Assembly: GCA_963708235.1 (NCBI GenBank)
Contig: OY970200.1
Coordinates: forward strand, 62,001 to 126,000
DNA: 64,000 nucleotides
Source: G963708235 sp963708235
GTDB taxonomy: Bacteria; Actinomycetota; Acidimicrobiia; Spongiisociales; UBA5794
Direction of reading: 5' to 3'
Shown: positions 9,300-18,006 of the stretch, one piece after another
Numbering within the stretch: position 1 is the stretch's first letter
Layout: each line of letters begins with the position of its first letter
Made by a program: the position numbers and the translations under genes
Notes under the pieces: generated by a model
Told to the model about the DNA's origin: nothing
The model's input: only the letters and a program-made list of their open reading frames with translations
The model's database searches: none

Positions 9300-9525
9300 G
9301 CGCTACCATCGGGGGTGTCAGCCGGCTCGCACCGGCGGACATTCACAACCGAACCAGTCTCCGTGGCGGGGAAGCCGGTCCAAATCCGGCGCTGACCCGC
9401 AACCGTAGGTCGTCTCATCGGAATCCATCCGAGCGGGCGGCGAGCCGGAATACCGCGGCGGAGACTTGCGGCTCCACATCAACCGTCGAGGCCTACGGGA
9501 CGGAGCCCGGAACCGGAAACCCCCC
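9300..9525 (+). promoter_or_regulatory. Cobalamin (B12) riboswitch
   Basis: The leader upstream of the transporter operon contains the conserved core of the cobalamin riboswitch: GGGGAAGCCGGT, AAATCCGGCGCTGACCCGC, AACCGTAGGTC, then GAGCCGGAATACCG. The aptamer is followed by a 7-bp hairpin (GGTGCCG 9526-9532, CGGCACC 9536-9542) that could serve as the expression switch before the Shine-Dalgarno near 9584. Boundaries are approximate. Adenosylcobalamin binding would turn the operon off, so the genes below should be expressed when B12 is scarce. Confidence 0.93.
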
Positions 9526-9601
9526 GGTGCCGTGCCGGCACCAAGGGACCACTTTCAGTTGCGGGTCTGTCACGACCGCAAATGGAAGGAAATCCCACAC
9601 G

Positions 9602-11104
9602 ATGTCTCTCACTCTCAGGCGACCACGCCTTGGTTCGTTGCTGGCTGCAGTAGCCGTGCTCGCCAGCATTGCCGTCTCCGCCCCAGCCGCACTGGCGACC
9701 GCTCAGGTCGACGACCGGGCGAACGACGCACGACGTGCCGCCAACTGGATCGGCGCCGAGTACGTAGCCGACGACTCACAGTTCGAGGCGTTCCTCCCCG
9801 GTGTCCTCGCCGACATCGTCTACGCCCTGGCGGTTCCCGGCACCAACCAGAACGTCGCCAACGCCGCCGCCGATCAGCTCGCCGCATCGGCCGGCGGGTA
9901 CATCGGCGCACCCGATGCCCTTCGTCCGGGCGCCGCCGGCAAGGTGCTGCTCACCGCCGTCGTCCAGCGTCGTGACCCGGCGACTTTCGTCCCCGGTCGC
10001 AACGTCGAGGCCGAACTGCGCGCCGCAATGGGGTCGGGTGCGAACGCCGGGCGCTTCGCCGACGACAACTTCAACCAGTCGCTGGCCATCCTCGGTCTCG
10101 CCGCCAGCGACGGTGGCGTCCCCGCTGCCGCCGCAACCTGGCTGGTCAGCAAGCAGTGTCCCGCAGGTGACTTCACCTACTCGGGGACCTGTCCCGGTGG
10201 CGATGACCAGGACACCACGGCGCTCGCTGCCCAGGCGCTGTTCGCTGCCGGTCGCAACGCCGCCGCCGCCAAAGCGGTGAACTGGCTGGCCGCCCAGCAG
10301 AACCCTGACGGGTCGTTCGGTTCGTACGGCGCCAACGCCAACACCACCGGGGTCGCCGCCCAGGCGCTGCGCACCGGAGGCAAGACCGCCGCCGCCGACC
10401 AGGCCGCCGCCTTCATCGCCACCGAGTTGCAGTTCGCCGGGTCCGGTACGGGCAATCGTGGCGGGATGCGGTGGATGGTCACCGACACCGAGGCCAACGG
10501 TTTCGCCACCATCCAGGGCATCCTCGCCTACGGGGCTCCCCGACTCGACCTGCTGCTCGCCCCGGATCTGAGCTTCGCCGACGTTCCCCCCGGGTCGACG
10601 TTCGCTGCCGATGTCAATTGGCTGGTTGCCGCCGGGATCACCCGTGGCTGCAACCCTCCTGCCAACGACGAGTTCTGTCCGAAGGATCCAGTGAGCCGGG
10701 GCCAGATGTCGGCGTTTCTGGTGCGGGGCCTTGGGTTGTCCGCCGTGGGCGACGTGTCGTTCGTCGACACCGCCGGCAATGTGTTCGAGACGGATATCGA
10801 GAAGCTGGCAACGGCCCGGATCACCCGTGGCTGCAACCCGCCGCTCAACGACCGGTTCTGCCCGAGTCGCTCGGTGACCCGTGCCCAGATGGCGGCGTTC
10901 CTGGTGAGAGCCCTCGACCTCAAGGCGGTCGGTGACGTGTCGTTCGTCGACACCACCGGGAGCGTGTTCGAGACCGACATCAAGAAGCTGGCCACCGCCC
11001 GGATCACCTTCGGCTGCAACCCGCCCGCCAACGACCGCTTCTGCCCGGATCGCCCGGTGACCCGCGAGCAGATGGCGGCCTTCCTGAGACGGGCACTCGG
11101 CTGA
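9602..11104 (+). CDS. Secreted alpha-toroid (intrinsic-factor-like) protein with three SLH domains
   Basis: A 500-residue surface protein. A signal peptide (about 1-33) is followed by a repetitive helical domain (about 38-320) of the terpenoid-cyclase/prenyltransferase alpha-toroid type. It contains repeats such as AAKAVNWLAAQQNPDGSFGS and NTTGVAAQALRTGGKTAA. Three S-layer-homology modules follow (about 325-500), each with an ITRGCNPP-like motif. The ATG at 9602 follows GGAAGGAA. This fold is shared with the N-terminal domain of eukaryotic intrinsic factor and transcobalamin. As first gene after the B12 riboswitch, it is inferred to bind corrinoid at the cell surface. SLH modules would attach it to the wall. 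Confidence 0.85.
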   Translation: MSLTLRRPRLGSLLAAVAVLASIAVSAPAALATAQVDDRANDARRAANWIGAEYVADDSQFEAFLPGVLADIVYALAVPGTNQNVANAAADQLAASAGGYIGAPDALRPGAAGKVLLTAVVQRRDPATFVPGRNVEAELRAAMGSGANAGRFADDNFNQSLAILGLAASDGGVPAAAATWLVSKQCPAGDFTYSGTCPGGDDQDTTALAAQALFAAGRNAAAAKAVNWLAAQQNPDGSFGSYGANANTTGVAAQALRTGGKTAAADQAAAFIATELQFAGSGTGNRGGMRWMVTDTEANGFATIQGILAYGAPRLDLLLAPDLSFADVPPGSTFAADVNWLVAAGITRGCNPPANDEFCPKDPVSRGQMSAFLVRGLGLSAVGDVSFVDTAGNVFETDIEKLATARITRGCNPPLNDRFCPSRSVTRAQMAAFLVRALDLKAVGDVSFVDTTGSVFETDIKKLATARITFGCNPPANDRFCPDRPVTREQMAAFLRRALG

Positions 11105-11154
11105 GCACCCGTACCGACCTTCGTTGCGTTGCCCCGGACGGCCGGGGGAGACCT

Positions 11155-12240
11155 TTGCGTCGTCCCCGGCCGCCGGTGTTGCGCCGACTGGGACTGCTGG
11201 TCGCAGGCGTCGCCCTACTGGCACCGGTCGCGGCCACGGCGCCCTCGGCGATGGCCGCACCGGCCGCCGCCGACGGGGCATGTACCGATGCCAACGGGGT
11301 GACCGTCGTCGTCGACTTCAAGGGTCTCGGTGGCGGTGTCGTGGTGCGGTGTGCGCGGGGCGGCCAGTCCAGCGGCTTCGCCGCCCTGACCGCGGCGGGG
11401 TTCTCCATCACCCAGGTCACCTCCATGGCGGGATTCCTGTGCAGGATCGATGGTCGACCCGGCGCCGACCGTGAGGACTGCGTCGACACGCCACCCGCCG
11501 ACGCCTACTGGGCATACTGGATCGCCGACCGCGGTGCGGACTGGCGCTACAGCAACACGGGAGCTGCCTACCGGAAGCCGCCACCGGGCACCGTCGAGGG
11601 ATGGGTGTTCGCCGAGCCGATCGGCGGCTCCGGCGCTCCACGGCCCGGAGTGAGTCCTCCCGCCGCACTGCCGTCGACATCGACCACCTCCACTACCACG
11701 ACGACCCGTCCGCCGACGACCACCCGGCCACCGGCGACAACCACCACCGCTCCGACAACGACAAGGCCGCCAACCGTCACCACCCGGCCGCCCCCGACGA
11801 CGGCACTGACTCCGACGACGACCCCTCCGTCGCCGACGACGGTTCCTCCGTCCTCGGCGTCCGGGTCGACCAGTCCGACCACCACCATCGATCCCGCTGC
11901 ACCTTCGGAACTCCCCAGCGGCACCGATACCACCACCACGACGGCGCTGTCCGGAGCGGCGGGCGATGCGGATGCGACCACCACCACGGCCGCTCCCGCC
12001 ACCGGGCCGCCCCCGCCCGGCTCCGGCGAACCGACAGACTCACCGGACGTGGTCCCCGCCGTGGCCGGCACCGATACCGCCGCCGCCGCCGCCGATCTTG
12101 AATCGAGCGACGCCGTCCCCACCCTGCTGGGACTGGCCCTGGTGGCGCTGGTGGGTGCAGGGGCGGCCGCCCTCGCATGGCGTCGCCGACACACGACCGA
12201 TGGTCATCTGGACGGGCCACCCGGCGGTGCGGGCCCGTGA
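11155..12240 (+). CDS. Stalked surface protein with DUF4430/transcobalamin-C-like domain
   Basis: A 361-residue protein starting at TTG, supported by GGGGGAG seven bases upstream. A signal peptide (about 1-35) leads into a small beta domain (about 40-160) with aromatic motif YWAYWIADRGADWRYS. This resembles the DUF4430 domain found as the C-terminal half of intrinsic factor/transcobalamin. A Thr/Pro stalk follows (about 175-310). The C-terminal helix LLGLALVALVGAGAAALAW and basic RRR tail anchor it in the membrane. Its place between the alpha-toroid gene and the ECF transporter suggests it completes a B12-binding clamp. Domain assignment is by eye. Three cysteines near 95-110 could form disulfides. 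Confidence 0.78.
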   Translation: MRRPRPPVLRRLGLLVAGVALLAPVAATAPSAMAAPAAADGACTDANGVTVVVDFKGLGGGVVVRCARGGQSSGFAALTAAGFSITQVTSMAGFLCRIDGRPGADREDCVDTPPADAYWAYWIADRGADWRYSNTGAAYRKPPPGTVEGWVFAEPIGGSGAPRPGVSPPAALPSTSTTSTTTTTRPPTTTRPPATTTTAPTTTRPPTVTTRPPPTTALTPTTTPPSPTTVPPSSASGSTSPTTTIDPAAPSELPSGTDTTTTTALSGAAGDADATTTTAAPATGPPPPGSGEPTDSPDVVPAVAGTDTAAAAADLESSDAVPTLLGLALVALVGAGAAALAWRRRHTTDGHLDGPPGGAGP

Positions 12241-13391
12241 CCACCTTGCGGCGTCCCGGTGAGGACCGGCTGCCCCGCCGGTTGCATCCGGGGGCCTGGT
12301 GGCTGTGGGCCCTCGGACTCGCCACCGCCGCCGCACGCACCACCAACCCGCTGCTCTTGCTGTTGATCGTCGGCGTCGCCGGACTGGTCGTCGCTGCCCG
12401 CCGCACCGATTCGCCGTGGGGTCGGGCCTTCCGCTTCTACCTCATGCTGGGTGCAGCGATCATCGCGGTGCGGATCGTGTTCCGCATCCTGGTCGGGGGA
12501 CTGTATGGCGAGCGGCTCTTGTTCACGCTTCCCACCGTGCCGCTGCCCGACTGGGCCGCCGGAATCGTCATCGGTGGTCCGGTCACGCTGGAGAGCATCC
12601 TGGCCGCCGCCTACGACGGGCTCCGGTTGGCCACGCTCGTCATCTGCATCGGAGCGGCGAACAGCCTCGCCGACCCGAAGCGGCTGCTCCGCATCGTCCC
12701 GCGTGCGCTCCACGACGTCGGGACCGCCGTGGTGGTAGCGATCTCGTTCGTCCCCGAGGTCATCACCAGTGCCGCCAGGGTGCGCCGGGCGCGCCGCCTC
12801 CGCGGTGGTCAAGGGCGAGGCCTCGCCGCCATCCGCAGCATCGCCATCCCCGTCCTCGAGGATGGACTGGACCGTTCCATCATGCTGGCGGCGGCGATGG
12901 ATGCCCGCGGCTACGGCCGGCTCCGGCCGACCTCCCGGGGTCGCCACCACGCCACAGCGGTCCTGATGCTCGGCGGGCTGGTCGGTGTCTGCCTCGGTCT
13001 GTACGGGCTGCTCGACGCCACCACTTCCTCCCCACTGATCGGCGTCCCACCGCTGCTGGTGGGTGGTGGCCTCACCGCGGTCGGGTTCGTGGTGGCCGGT
13101 CGCCGCATCGAACGCACGGTGTACCGACCCGACCCGTGGTTGCTCCCGGAGTGGGGGGTCGCCGCCGCCGGGATCGCCGCCGCCGTCGCCACCATCGCCG
13201 TCGGCTTCACCGACCCCGCCGTTCTCCATCCCTCACTCCAGCCGCTCGTATGGCCGGTGCTCCCCATCGTCCCCGCCATCGGGGTCCTGATCGCCGCCAC
13301 CCCGGCGGCGGTGGCGCCCCCGGTGCGTCTCGCGCAACCGCATCCCGCAGATGCTGCACGACCGAGGGTGGTGACCAGTGATTCGCTTTGA
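12237..13391 (+). CDS. ECF transporter T component (CbiQ family)
   Basis: A 384-residue transmembrane coupling protein (EcfT) that links the ATPases to the substrate-binding S protein. The family signature is seen in AAAMDARGYGRLRP (Ala-Arg-Gly coupling motif), and several hydrophobic helices lie on both sides. GTG at 12237 overlaps the previous stop (GTGA), implying coupled translation. It overlaps the ATPase gene by 14 bp. The C-terminal helices beyond the CbiQ core make it longer than the usual 250-270 residues. With its neighbours it forms a complete group I ECF transporter, probably for cobalamin. Confidence 0.92.
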   Translation: MTTLRRPGEDRLPRRLHPGAWWLWALGLATAAARTTNPLLLLLIVGVAGLVVAARRTDSPWGRAFRFYLMLGAAIIAVRIVFRILVGGLYGERLLFTLPTVPLPDWAAGIVIGGPVTLESILAAAYDGLRLATLVICIGAANSLADPKRLLRIVPRALHDVGTAVVVAISFVPEVITSAARVRRARRLRGGQGRGLAAIRSIAIPVLEDGLDRSIMLAAAMDARGYGRLRPTSRGRHHATAVLMLGGLVGVCLGLYGLLDATTSSPLIGVPPLLVGGGLTAVGFVVAGRRIERTVYRPDPWLLPEWGVAAAGIAAAVATIAVGFTDPAVLHPSLQPLVWPVLPIVPAIGVLIAATPAAVAPPVRLAQPHPADAARPRVVTSDSL

Positions 13392-14961
13392 CGACGTCAC
13401 CATCACCTACCCCGACCAGCCACAGCCGACGGTGCGGGCGGTCAACCTCGACATCGCCGAAGGCGAGCTGTGTCTGCTGGTCGGCGCCACCGGAACCGGT
13501 AAGTCGACCCTGCTCGGCGCCGTCAACGGTCTGGTCCCTCATTTCACCGGGGGAACGCTCCAGGGACGGGTCACCGTCGACGGGCGCGACACACGTCTCC
13601 ATCATCCCCGCAACCTGTCCGATCTGGTGGGCTGGGTCGGTCAGGACCCGGCGGCCGGGTTCGTCGCCGACATCGTCGAGGACGAACTGGCCTACGGGAT
13701 GGAGCAGCTTGCGGTCCCGGCGGCGACCATGCGCAAACGGGTCGAAGAGACCCTCGACCTGCTTGGGCTGGCCGATCTGCGCCACCGTCCCCTCGCCGAC
13801 ATCTCCGGCGGTGAGCAGCAGCGGGTCGCCATCGGCGCCGTGCTCACCAGCCACCCCCGGGTGCTGGTGCTCGACGAACCGACCTCGGCGCTGGACCCGA
13901 CCGCCGCCGAGGAGGTGCTCGCCGCCATCACCAGACTGGTCCACGACCTCGGGGTGACCGTGCTACTCGCCGAGCACCGGTTGGAACGCGTCGCCCAGTA
14001 CGCCGATCGGGTCGCCCACATCGACGGAGACGGCAACGTCACGTCCGGTGACCCGGCCTCCGTGCTCACCGCCTCGCCGGTGGCGCCACCGGTGGTGGAC
14101 CTGGCGCGCCTGGCGGGATGGGCCCCGGCACCGTTGTCGGTCCGCGACGCCCGGCGCCTGATGCCGGAACTGACCAGCCGGCTCGCCACGGTCCCGGAGC
14201 GGCATCCACCGATCAGGCACGAGATCGCGGTTGCGGTACGCCATCTCACCGTGGTCCATGGCGCCACCGTCGCCGTCGCCGATGTCGACCTGACCTTTCA
14301 CCGCGGCGAGATCACGGCATTGATGGGTCGCAACGGCGCCGGCAAGTCGTCGCTGCTGTGGGCGATTCACGGTGCCGGCAAACGCAGCGGCGGTCGGGTC
14401 ACGTTCGAGGTCGGCACAGACGTTGACCGACCGGTGGGTCTGGTCCCGCAGACACCCGGCGACCTCCTCTACCTGGAGACCGTCGACGGCGAATGCGCCC
14501 AGGCCGACATCGAAGCGGGCGTCTCCCCCGGGACGTGCCGCACCCTGCTCGACACCATCGTCCCCGGGGTTCCCGGCGATCACCACCCACGAGACCTCTC
14601 CGAAGGTCAACGGCTCGGGCTGGTGCTGGCCATCCAGCTCACCGGCGCCCCACCGGTGGTGCTGCTCGACGAGCCGACCCGTGGGCTCGACTATGCGGCG
14701 AAGCGGCGGCTCGGTGTGGTTATCGCCGATCTCGCTTCCGGAGGCAAGACCGTGGTGGTGTCGACCCACGACGTCGAGTTCGCCGCCTCGGTCGCTGAAC
14801 GGGTGGTGGTGATGTCCCAGGGCGAGCTGGTCGCCGATGGGGCGGCGAGCGACGTGCTCACCTCGTCACCCGCCTTCGCACCGCAGGTGACGAAGATCGT
14901 CGGCCCCGATTGGCTCACCGTGGACGAGGTGCGGGCCGCCCTGCAACCGGTGGCGCCATGA
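13378..14961 (+). CDS. ECF transporter ATPase, two ABC domains fused
   Basis: A 527-residue protein with two ATP-binding cassette domains in one chain. Domain 1 has Walker A GATGTGKST (36-44), signature SGGEQQRV (about 143-150) and Walker B VLVLDEPTSALDP. Domain 2 has Walker A GRNGAGKSS (about 317-325), a variant signature LSEGQRLGL and Walker B VVLLDEPTRGLD. Most ECF systems use separate EcfA1 and EcfA2, and fused forms are known in actinobacteria. GTG at 13378 gives the normal start MIRFDDVTITYPD. It powers the adjoining T and S subunits. Confidence 0.94.
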   Translation: MIRFDDVTITYPDQPQPTVRAVNLDIAEGELCLLVGATGTGKSTLLGAVNGLVPHFTGGTLQGRVTVDGRDTRLHHPRNLSDLVGWVGQDPAAGFVADIVEDELAYGMEQLAVPAATMRKRVEETLDLLGLADLRHRPLADISGGEQQRVAIGAVLTSHPRVLVLDEPTSALDPTAAEEVLAAITRLVHDLGVTVLLAEHRLERVAQYADRVAHIDGDGNVTSGDPASVLTASPVAPPVVDLARLAGWAPAPLSVRDARRLMPELTSRLATVPERHPPIRHEIAVAVRHLTVVHGATVAVADVDLTFHRGEITALMGRNGAGKSSLLWAIHGAGKRSGGRVTFEVGTDVDRPVGLVPQTPGDLLYLETVDGECAQADIEAGVSPGTCRTLLDTIVPGVPGDHHPRDLSEGQRLGLVLAIQLTGAPPVVLLDEPTRGLDYAAKRRLGVVIADLASGGKTVVVSTHDVEFAASVAERVVVMSQGELVADGAASDVLTSSPAFAPQVTKIVGPDWLTVDEVRAALQPVAP

Positions 14962-15842
14962 GCGGGCTTCGAAGGCGGTCTGCCGCCATCGGGATCCGGT
15001 TCCGTTCCGGGATGATGCTGACCGTCGCCTCGGTCGCCGGGGTCGCCATATTCACCTGGCCGCTGCTGGCCGATGCCGGAAGCGAGCTCGGTCAGTCGCG
15101 GTCGGCGCCGCTGGTGCTGGCGATGATCCTGCCGCTGGTGGTTGCGGTGGTCCTCGCCGAACTCTCCAACGGCCGTCTCGACGCCAAGGCGGTGGCGATG
15201 CTCGGCGTGCTGTCGGCGTGTGGCGCCGTGTTGCGCCCACTCGGTGCGGGTACCGCCGGGATCGAGTTGGTCTTCTTCCTGCTGGTACTCGGTGGGCGGG
15301 TCTACGGCCCCGGCTTCGGGTTCGTGCTCGGATCCACCACCCTGTTCGCCTCGGCGCTGGTCACCGGCGGTGTCGGACCGTGGCTGCCCTATCAGATGCT
15401 GGCGGCGTCCTTCGTCGGGCTCGGCGCCGGTCTGCTCCCCCCGGCCCGGGGACGGATCGAACTGTTGATGCTCGCCGGATACGGCGCACTCTCGGCACTG
15501 CTCTACGGGGTGGCGATGACGCTCTCGTTCTGGCCCTTCACCCTCGGTGCCGACACCGAACTGTCCTATGTGGCGGGCGCCGCCGTGGTCGAGAACCTCC
15601 ACCGCTTCGCCATCTTCACCCTCACCACCTCACTCGGCTGGGACATCGGCCGCGCCATCACCAACGTGGTCCTGATCCTCCTGCTCGGCCCAGCCGTCCT
15701 CGCCACCCTCCGCCGCGCCTCACACCGCGCCGCCTTCGGCGCCCCGGTCACCTTCGAATCCGTGCCGGAGGGCGAGACGATGGCTCCAACGCCGCTGCCC
15801 GATTCCCAGACCCCCGAGCCGACGATCACACCGTCGGTATGA
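14958..15842 (+). CDS. ECF transporter S component, predicted cobalamin-specific
   Basis: A 294-residue membrane protein with about six to eight hydrophobic helices (for example GMMLTVASVAGVAIFTWPLL and LVLAMILPLVVAVVLAEL). The start overlaps the ATPase stop as ATGA. Proteins of this type with the same gene order are annotated as ECF S components, and the CbrT-type S component transports cobalamin. Specificity here rests on the upstream riboswitch rather than on residues I can point to. The tail after about residue 250 is polar and Pro/Thr-rich. Confidence 0.85.
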   Translation: MSGLRRRSAAIGIRFRSGMMLTVASVAGVAIFTWPLLADAGSELGQSRSAPLVLAMILPLVVAVVLAELSNGRLDAKAVAMLGVLSACGAVLRPLGAGTAGIELVFFLLVLGGRVYGPGFGFVLGSTTLFASALVTGGVGPWLPYQMLAASFVGLGAGLLPPARGRIELLMLAGYGALSALLYGVAMTLSFWPFTLGADTELSYVAGAAVVENLHRFAIFTLTTSLGWDIGRAITNVVLILLLGPAVLATLRRASHRAAFGAPVTFESVPEGETMAPTPLPDSQTPEPTITPSV

Positions 15843-15979
15843 GCGCGACGAACTGGTGGATGGGCGACGCAGACCACATTCGGTCGTCTGCTGCGTAGCC
15901 TGGTGATCGCCAAGGTGCGGGCCACCTGCCCACACCCCCCAACAGATCACAAGCAAACAACCAGTGTTGAGGTGAGCCG

Positions 15980-16897
15980 ATGGATGTCGTGGACTGGTTG
16001 CTGGATTCTGACCCGGCAATACGTTGGCAGGTGAAGGGCGATCTGCTGGATGCCTCGACCGAGGAGGTCGCCGCCGAGCGGGAGCGGGTCGCCACCGAGG
16101 GGTGGGGCGCCCACCTGCTGGCGGTTCAGGAGCCGGACGGTCAGTGGGGTGGCGGCACCTACTTCCCGAGGGGACTGTCGACCACGGCCACGCTGTTGTT
16201 GCTGCGGGACATGGGTCTGTCTCCGGACAGCGACCAGGCGCGACGGGCCATCGCCCTCGTCCGGGACAACAGCCGGTGGGAGCACGAAGGTCAGCCCTTC
16301 TTCGAGGGGGAGGTCGAGCCGTGCATCAACGGGATGGCGGTCGCCATCGGCGCCTACTTCGGTGAGGATGTCCAACGGATTGTCGAGCGGCTACTGACCG
16401 AGCAGATGGCCGATGGTGGCTGGAACTGCGAGCAGGAGAACGGATCGACCAGGGGATCGTTCCACTCCACCATCTGCGTTCTCGAGGGTCTGCTGGAGTA
16501 CGAGCGGGCTGTCGGCGGCAGCACTGAGGTCGCCGCCGCTCTCGACCGTGGCCATGAGTACCTGCTCGAACGCCGTATGTTCCGCCGACTGTCGAACGGT
16601 GAGGTGATCGACGAGAGCTGGACCCGCTTCTCGTATCCCACCGCCTGGTACTACGACGTGTTGCGCGGGCTCGACCACCTTCGCCGCGCCGGGCTGACAC
16701 CGGACGAGCGGGTCGCCGACGCCGTCGACCTGGTCCGCTCCAAGCGCCGGGCCGACGGAAGGTGGCTGCTCGAGAACCCGCATCCGGGCGGCCGGCACAT
16801 CGAGATCGACGACGGTGAGGGTCAGCCGAGCACCTGGAACACGTTGCGCGCCCTGCGTGTGCTGCGGTGGGCCGAGTCCGGTCCCGCAATCCGTTAG
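15980..16897 (+). CDS. Terpenoid cyclase/prenyltransferase-fold protein, function unknown
   Basis: A 305-residue protein with repeated alpha-toroid segments: LAVQEPDGQWGGGTYFPRGL, LLTEQMADGGWNCEQENGS and LVRSKRRADGRWLLENP. These are QW-like repeats seen in squalene-hopene cyclases and prenyltransferase beta subunits. The DXDD catalytic motif of class II cyclases is not evident, so it may be a binding rather than a cyclising protein. There is no signal peptide, so it should be cytosolic. GAGGTGAG precedes the ATG. It follows the B12 operon by 137 bp but need not belong to it. Confidence 0.78.
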   Translation: MDVVDWLLDSDPAIRWQVKGDLLDASTEEVAAERERVATEGWGAHLLAVQEPDGQWGGGTYFPRGLSTTATLLLLRDMGLSPDSDQARRAIALVRDNSRWEHEGQPFFEGEVEPCINGMAVAIGAYFGEDVQRIVERLLTEQMADGGWNCEQENGSTRGSFHSTICVLEGLLEYERAVGGSTEVAAALDRGHEYLLERRMFRRLSNGEVIDESWTRFSYPTAWYYDVLRGLDHLRRAGLTPDERVADAVDLVRSKRRADGRWLLENPHPGGRHIEIDDGEGQPSTWNTLRALRVLRWAESGPAIR

Positions 16898-17011
16898 GTC
16901 CGCACCGAAGGTCGCCGGTGGCATCCCTGTTGCGAGCCAACCTATCTCCGTCGAGGCGTCATGATGGGCGACAATCATCCAGCGGTTTCGGCAGGGGAGG
17001 TAAGGCGAGAG

Positions 17012-17602
17012 ATGGCCGAAATCTTGCTGTTCCATCATGCGCAGGGGCAGACATCGGGGTTCATGGACTTCGCCGGCGAGCTGCGGCGGGCCGGGCACAC
17101 GGTGCACACCCCCGATGTGTTCGACGGGCGCACGTTCCCGACCTTGCACGCCGGACTGGACTACGTTCGAGCGATTGGGTTCGACGAGATCCTGCAGCGT
17201 GGTGTCGCCGCCGCCGCCGGACTTCCGCAGGAACTGGTCTATGCCGGATTCTCACTGGGGGTGCTCCCCGCACAGATGCTGGCGCAGACGCGCGCTGGAG
17301 CGCAGGGGGCGTTGTTGTTTCACGCATGCGTCCCGGTCACCGAGTTCGGTTCCGGCTGGCCGGTCGGAGTTCCCGTTCAGGTCCATGCGATGGATGCCGA
17401 CCCGTATTTCGTCGGCGAGGGCGATCTCGAGGCTGCCCGAGAGCTGGTCGAACTGGCCGACAAAGGCGAGCTGTTCCTCTACCCCGGTGACCGGCACCTT
17501 TTCGCCGACTCCAGCCTGTCCTCCTATGACGCCGGCGCCGCTGCCGAGTTGACCGGACGGGTGCTGCGCTTTCTCGCCACCACACAAGGTGGAGGCTCAT
17601 AA
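17012..17602 (+). CDS. Dienelactone hydrolase family protein
   Basis: A compact alpha/beta hydrolase of 196 residues. The nucleophile elbow reads AGFSLG, with Ser where classical dienelactone hydrolase has Cys. The acid is likely in MDADPYFVGEGD, and the base histidine is in YPGDRHLFADSS. The ATG at 17012 is chosen because it follows AGGGGAGG with good spacing and gives the family start MAEILLFHHAQG. An in-frame ATG at 16961 is possible. Substrate is unknown. Confidence 0.86.
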   Translation: MAEILLFHHAQGQTSGFMDFAGELRRAGHTVHTPDVFDGRTFPTLHAGLDYVRAIGFDEILQRGVAAAAGLPQELVYAGFSLGVLPAQMLAQTRAGAQGALLFHACVPVTEFGSGWPVGVPVQVHAMDADPYFVGEGDLEAARELVELADKGELFLYPGDRHLFADSSLSSYDAGAAAELTGRVLRFLATTQGGGS

Positions 17603-18006
17603 CCACAGAAGGGGGAGGGGAGGGGCACCGTGCGGCCCCGCCCTCGAATGATCGTCCCCCGGTGCGTTCCGGGACATCGACTCCGGTCGGGCGCTCCCAC
17701 GGCACCCGGGACCGACCCGCTTAGGGCTGCTTCCTTCCGGACCTGACCCATTTCACGGCGCCCCGCCGCGCGGGACCCGGCCATCAACATCGATGTATCC
17801 CGGCGCTAGCCCGAAAGACGCTCACCCTCGGGCGGGGGTTCGGCCCCGCATGAAGGGGATTTCGGGTACAAGGCACCCCTAACGCCCCGCCTAGCACGGT
17901 AGGTGACAGCGTAGCGGCGAACGAAACGGTCGCCAGCGCGGGTCGGAACGGTGCCACGCCATCGTGCCGTCTTCGCCGCACTGGCTGGTGGCGTACGCTG
18001 CCGGTG
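17603..18006. other. Intergenic region containing SRP RNA on the minus strand
   Basis: 404 bp between two plus-strand genes. It holds the SRP RNA (17685-17782, minus). Hairpin-forming GC stretches lie on the upstream side of that RNA gene, such as GCCCGA (17810-17815) pairing with TCGGGC near 17828-17833. No protein-coding frame here is credible. The promoter of the GNAT gene should lie at the right end. Confidence 0.5.
17685..17782 (-). ncRNA. ffs: Signal recognition particle RNA (small bacterial 4.5S type)
   Basis: On the minus strand the universally conserved Ffh-binding hairpin is present: GGGTCAGGTCCGGAAGGAAG followed by CAGCCC. The flanks form the long SRP helix: GGCCGGG at the 5' end (17776-17782) pairs with CCCGACC at the 3' end (17685-17691). 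TCCC pairs with GGGA, and GGCGCC pairs with GGTGCC. The GGAA tetraloop is intact. The RNA pairs with Ffh and FtsY to target membrane proteins. Ends are set by the outer stem and may be off by a few bases. Confidence 0.93.

Noticed and set aside
9290..9601. Upstream in-frame extension of the alpha-toroid gene (start at 8924)
   Set aside because: It would read across menG in another frame and through the riboswitch. The ATG at 9602 follows a good ribosome-binding site and begins a signal peptide.
11966..12262. Thr/Pro-rich low-complexity stretch as a separate gene
   Set aside because: It is the stalk of the DUF4430-like protein read in another frame.
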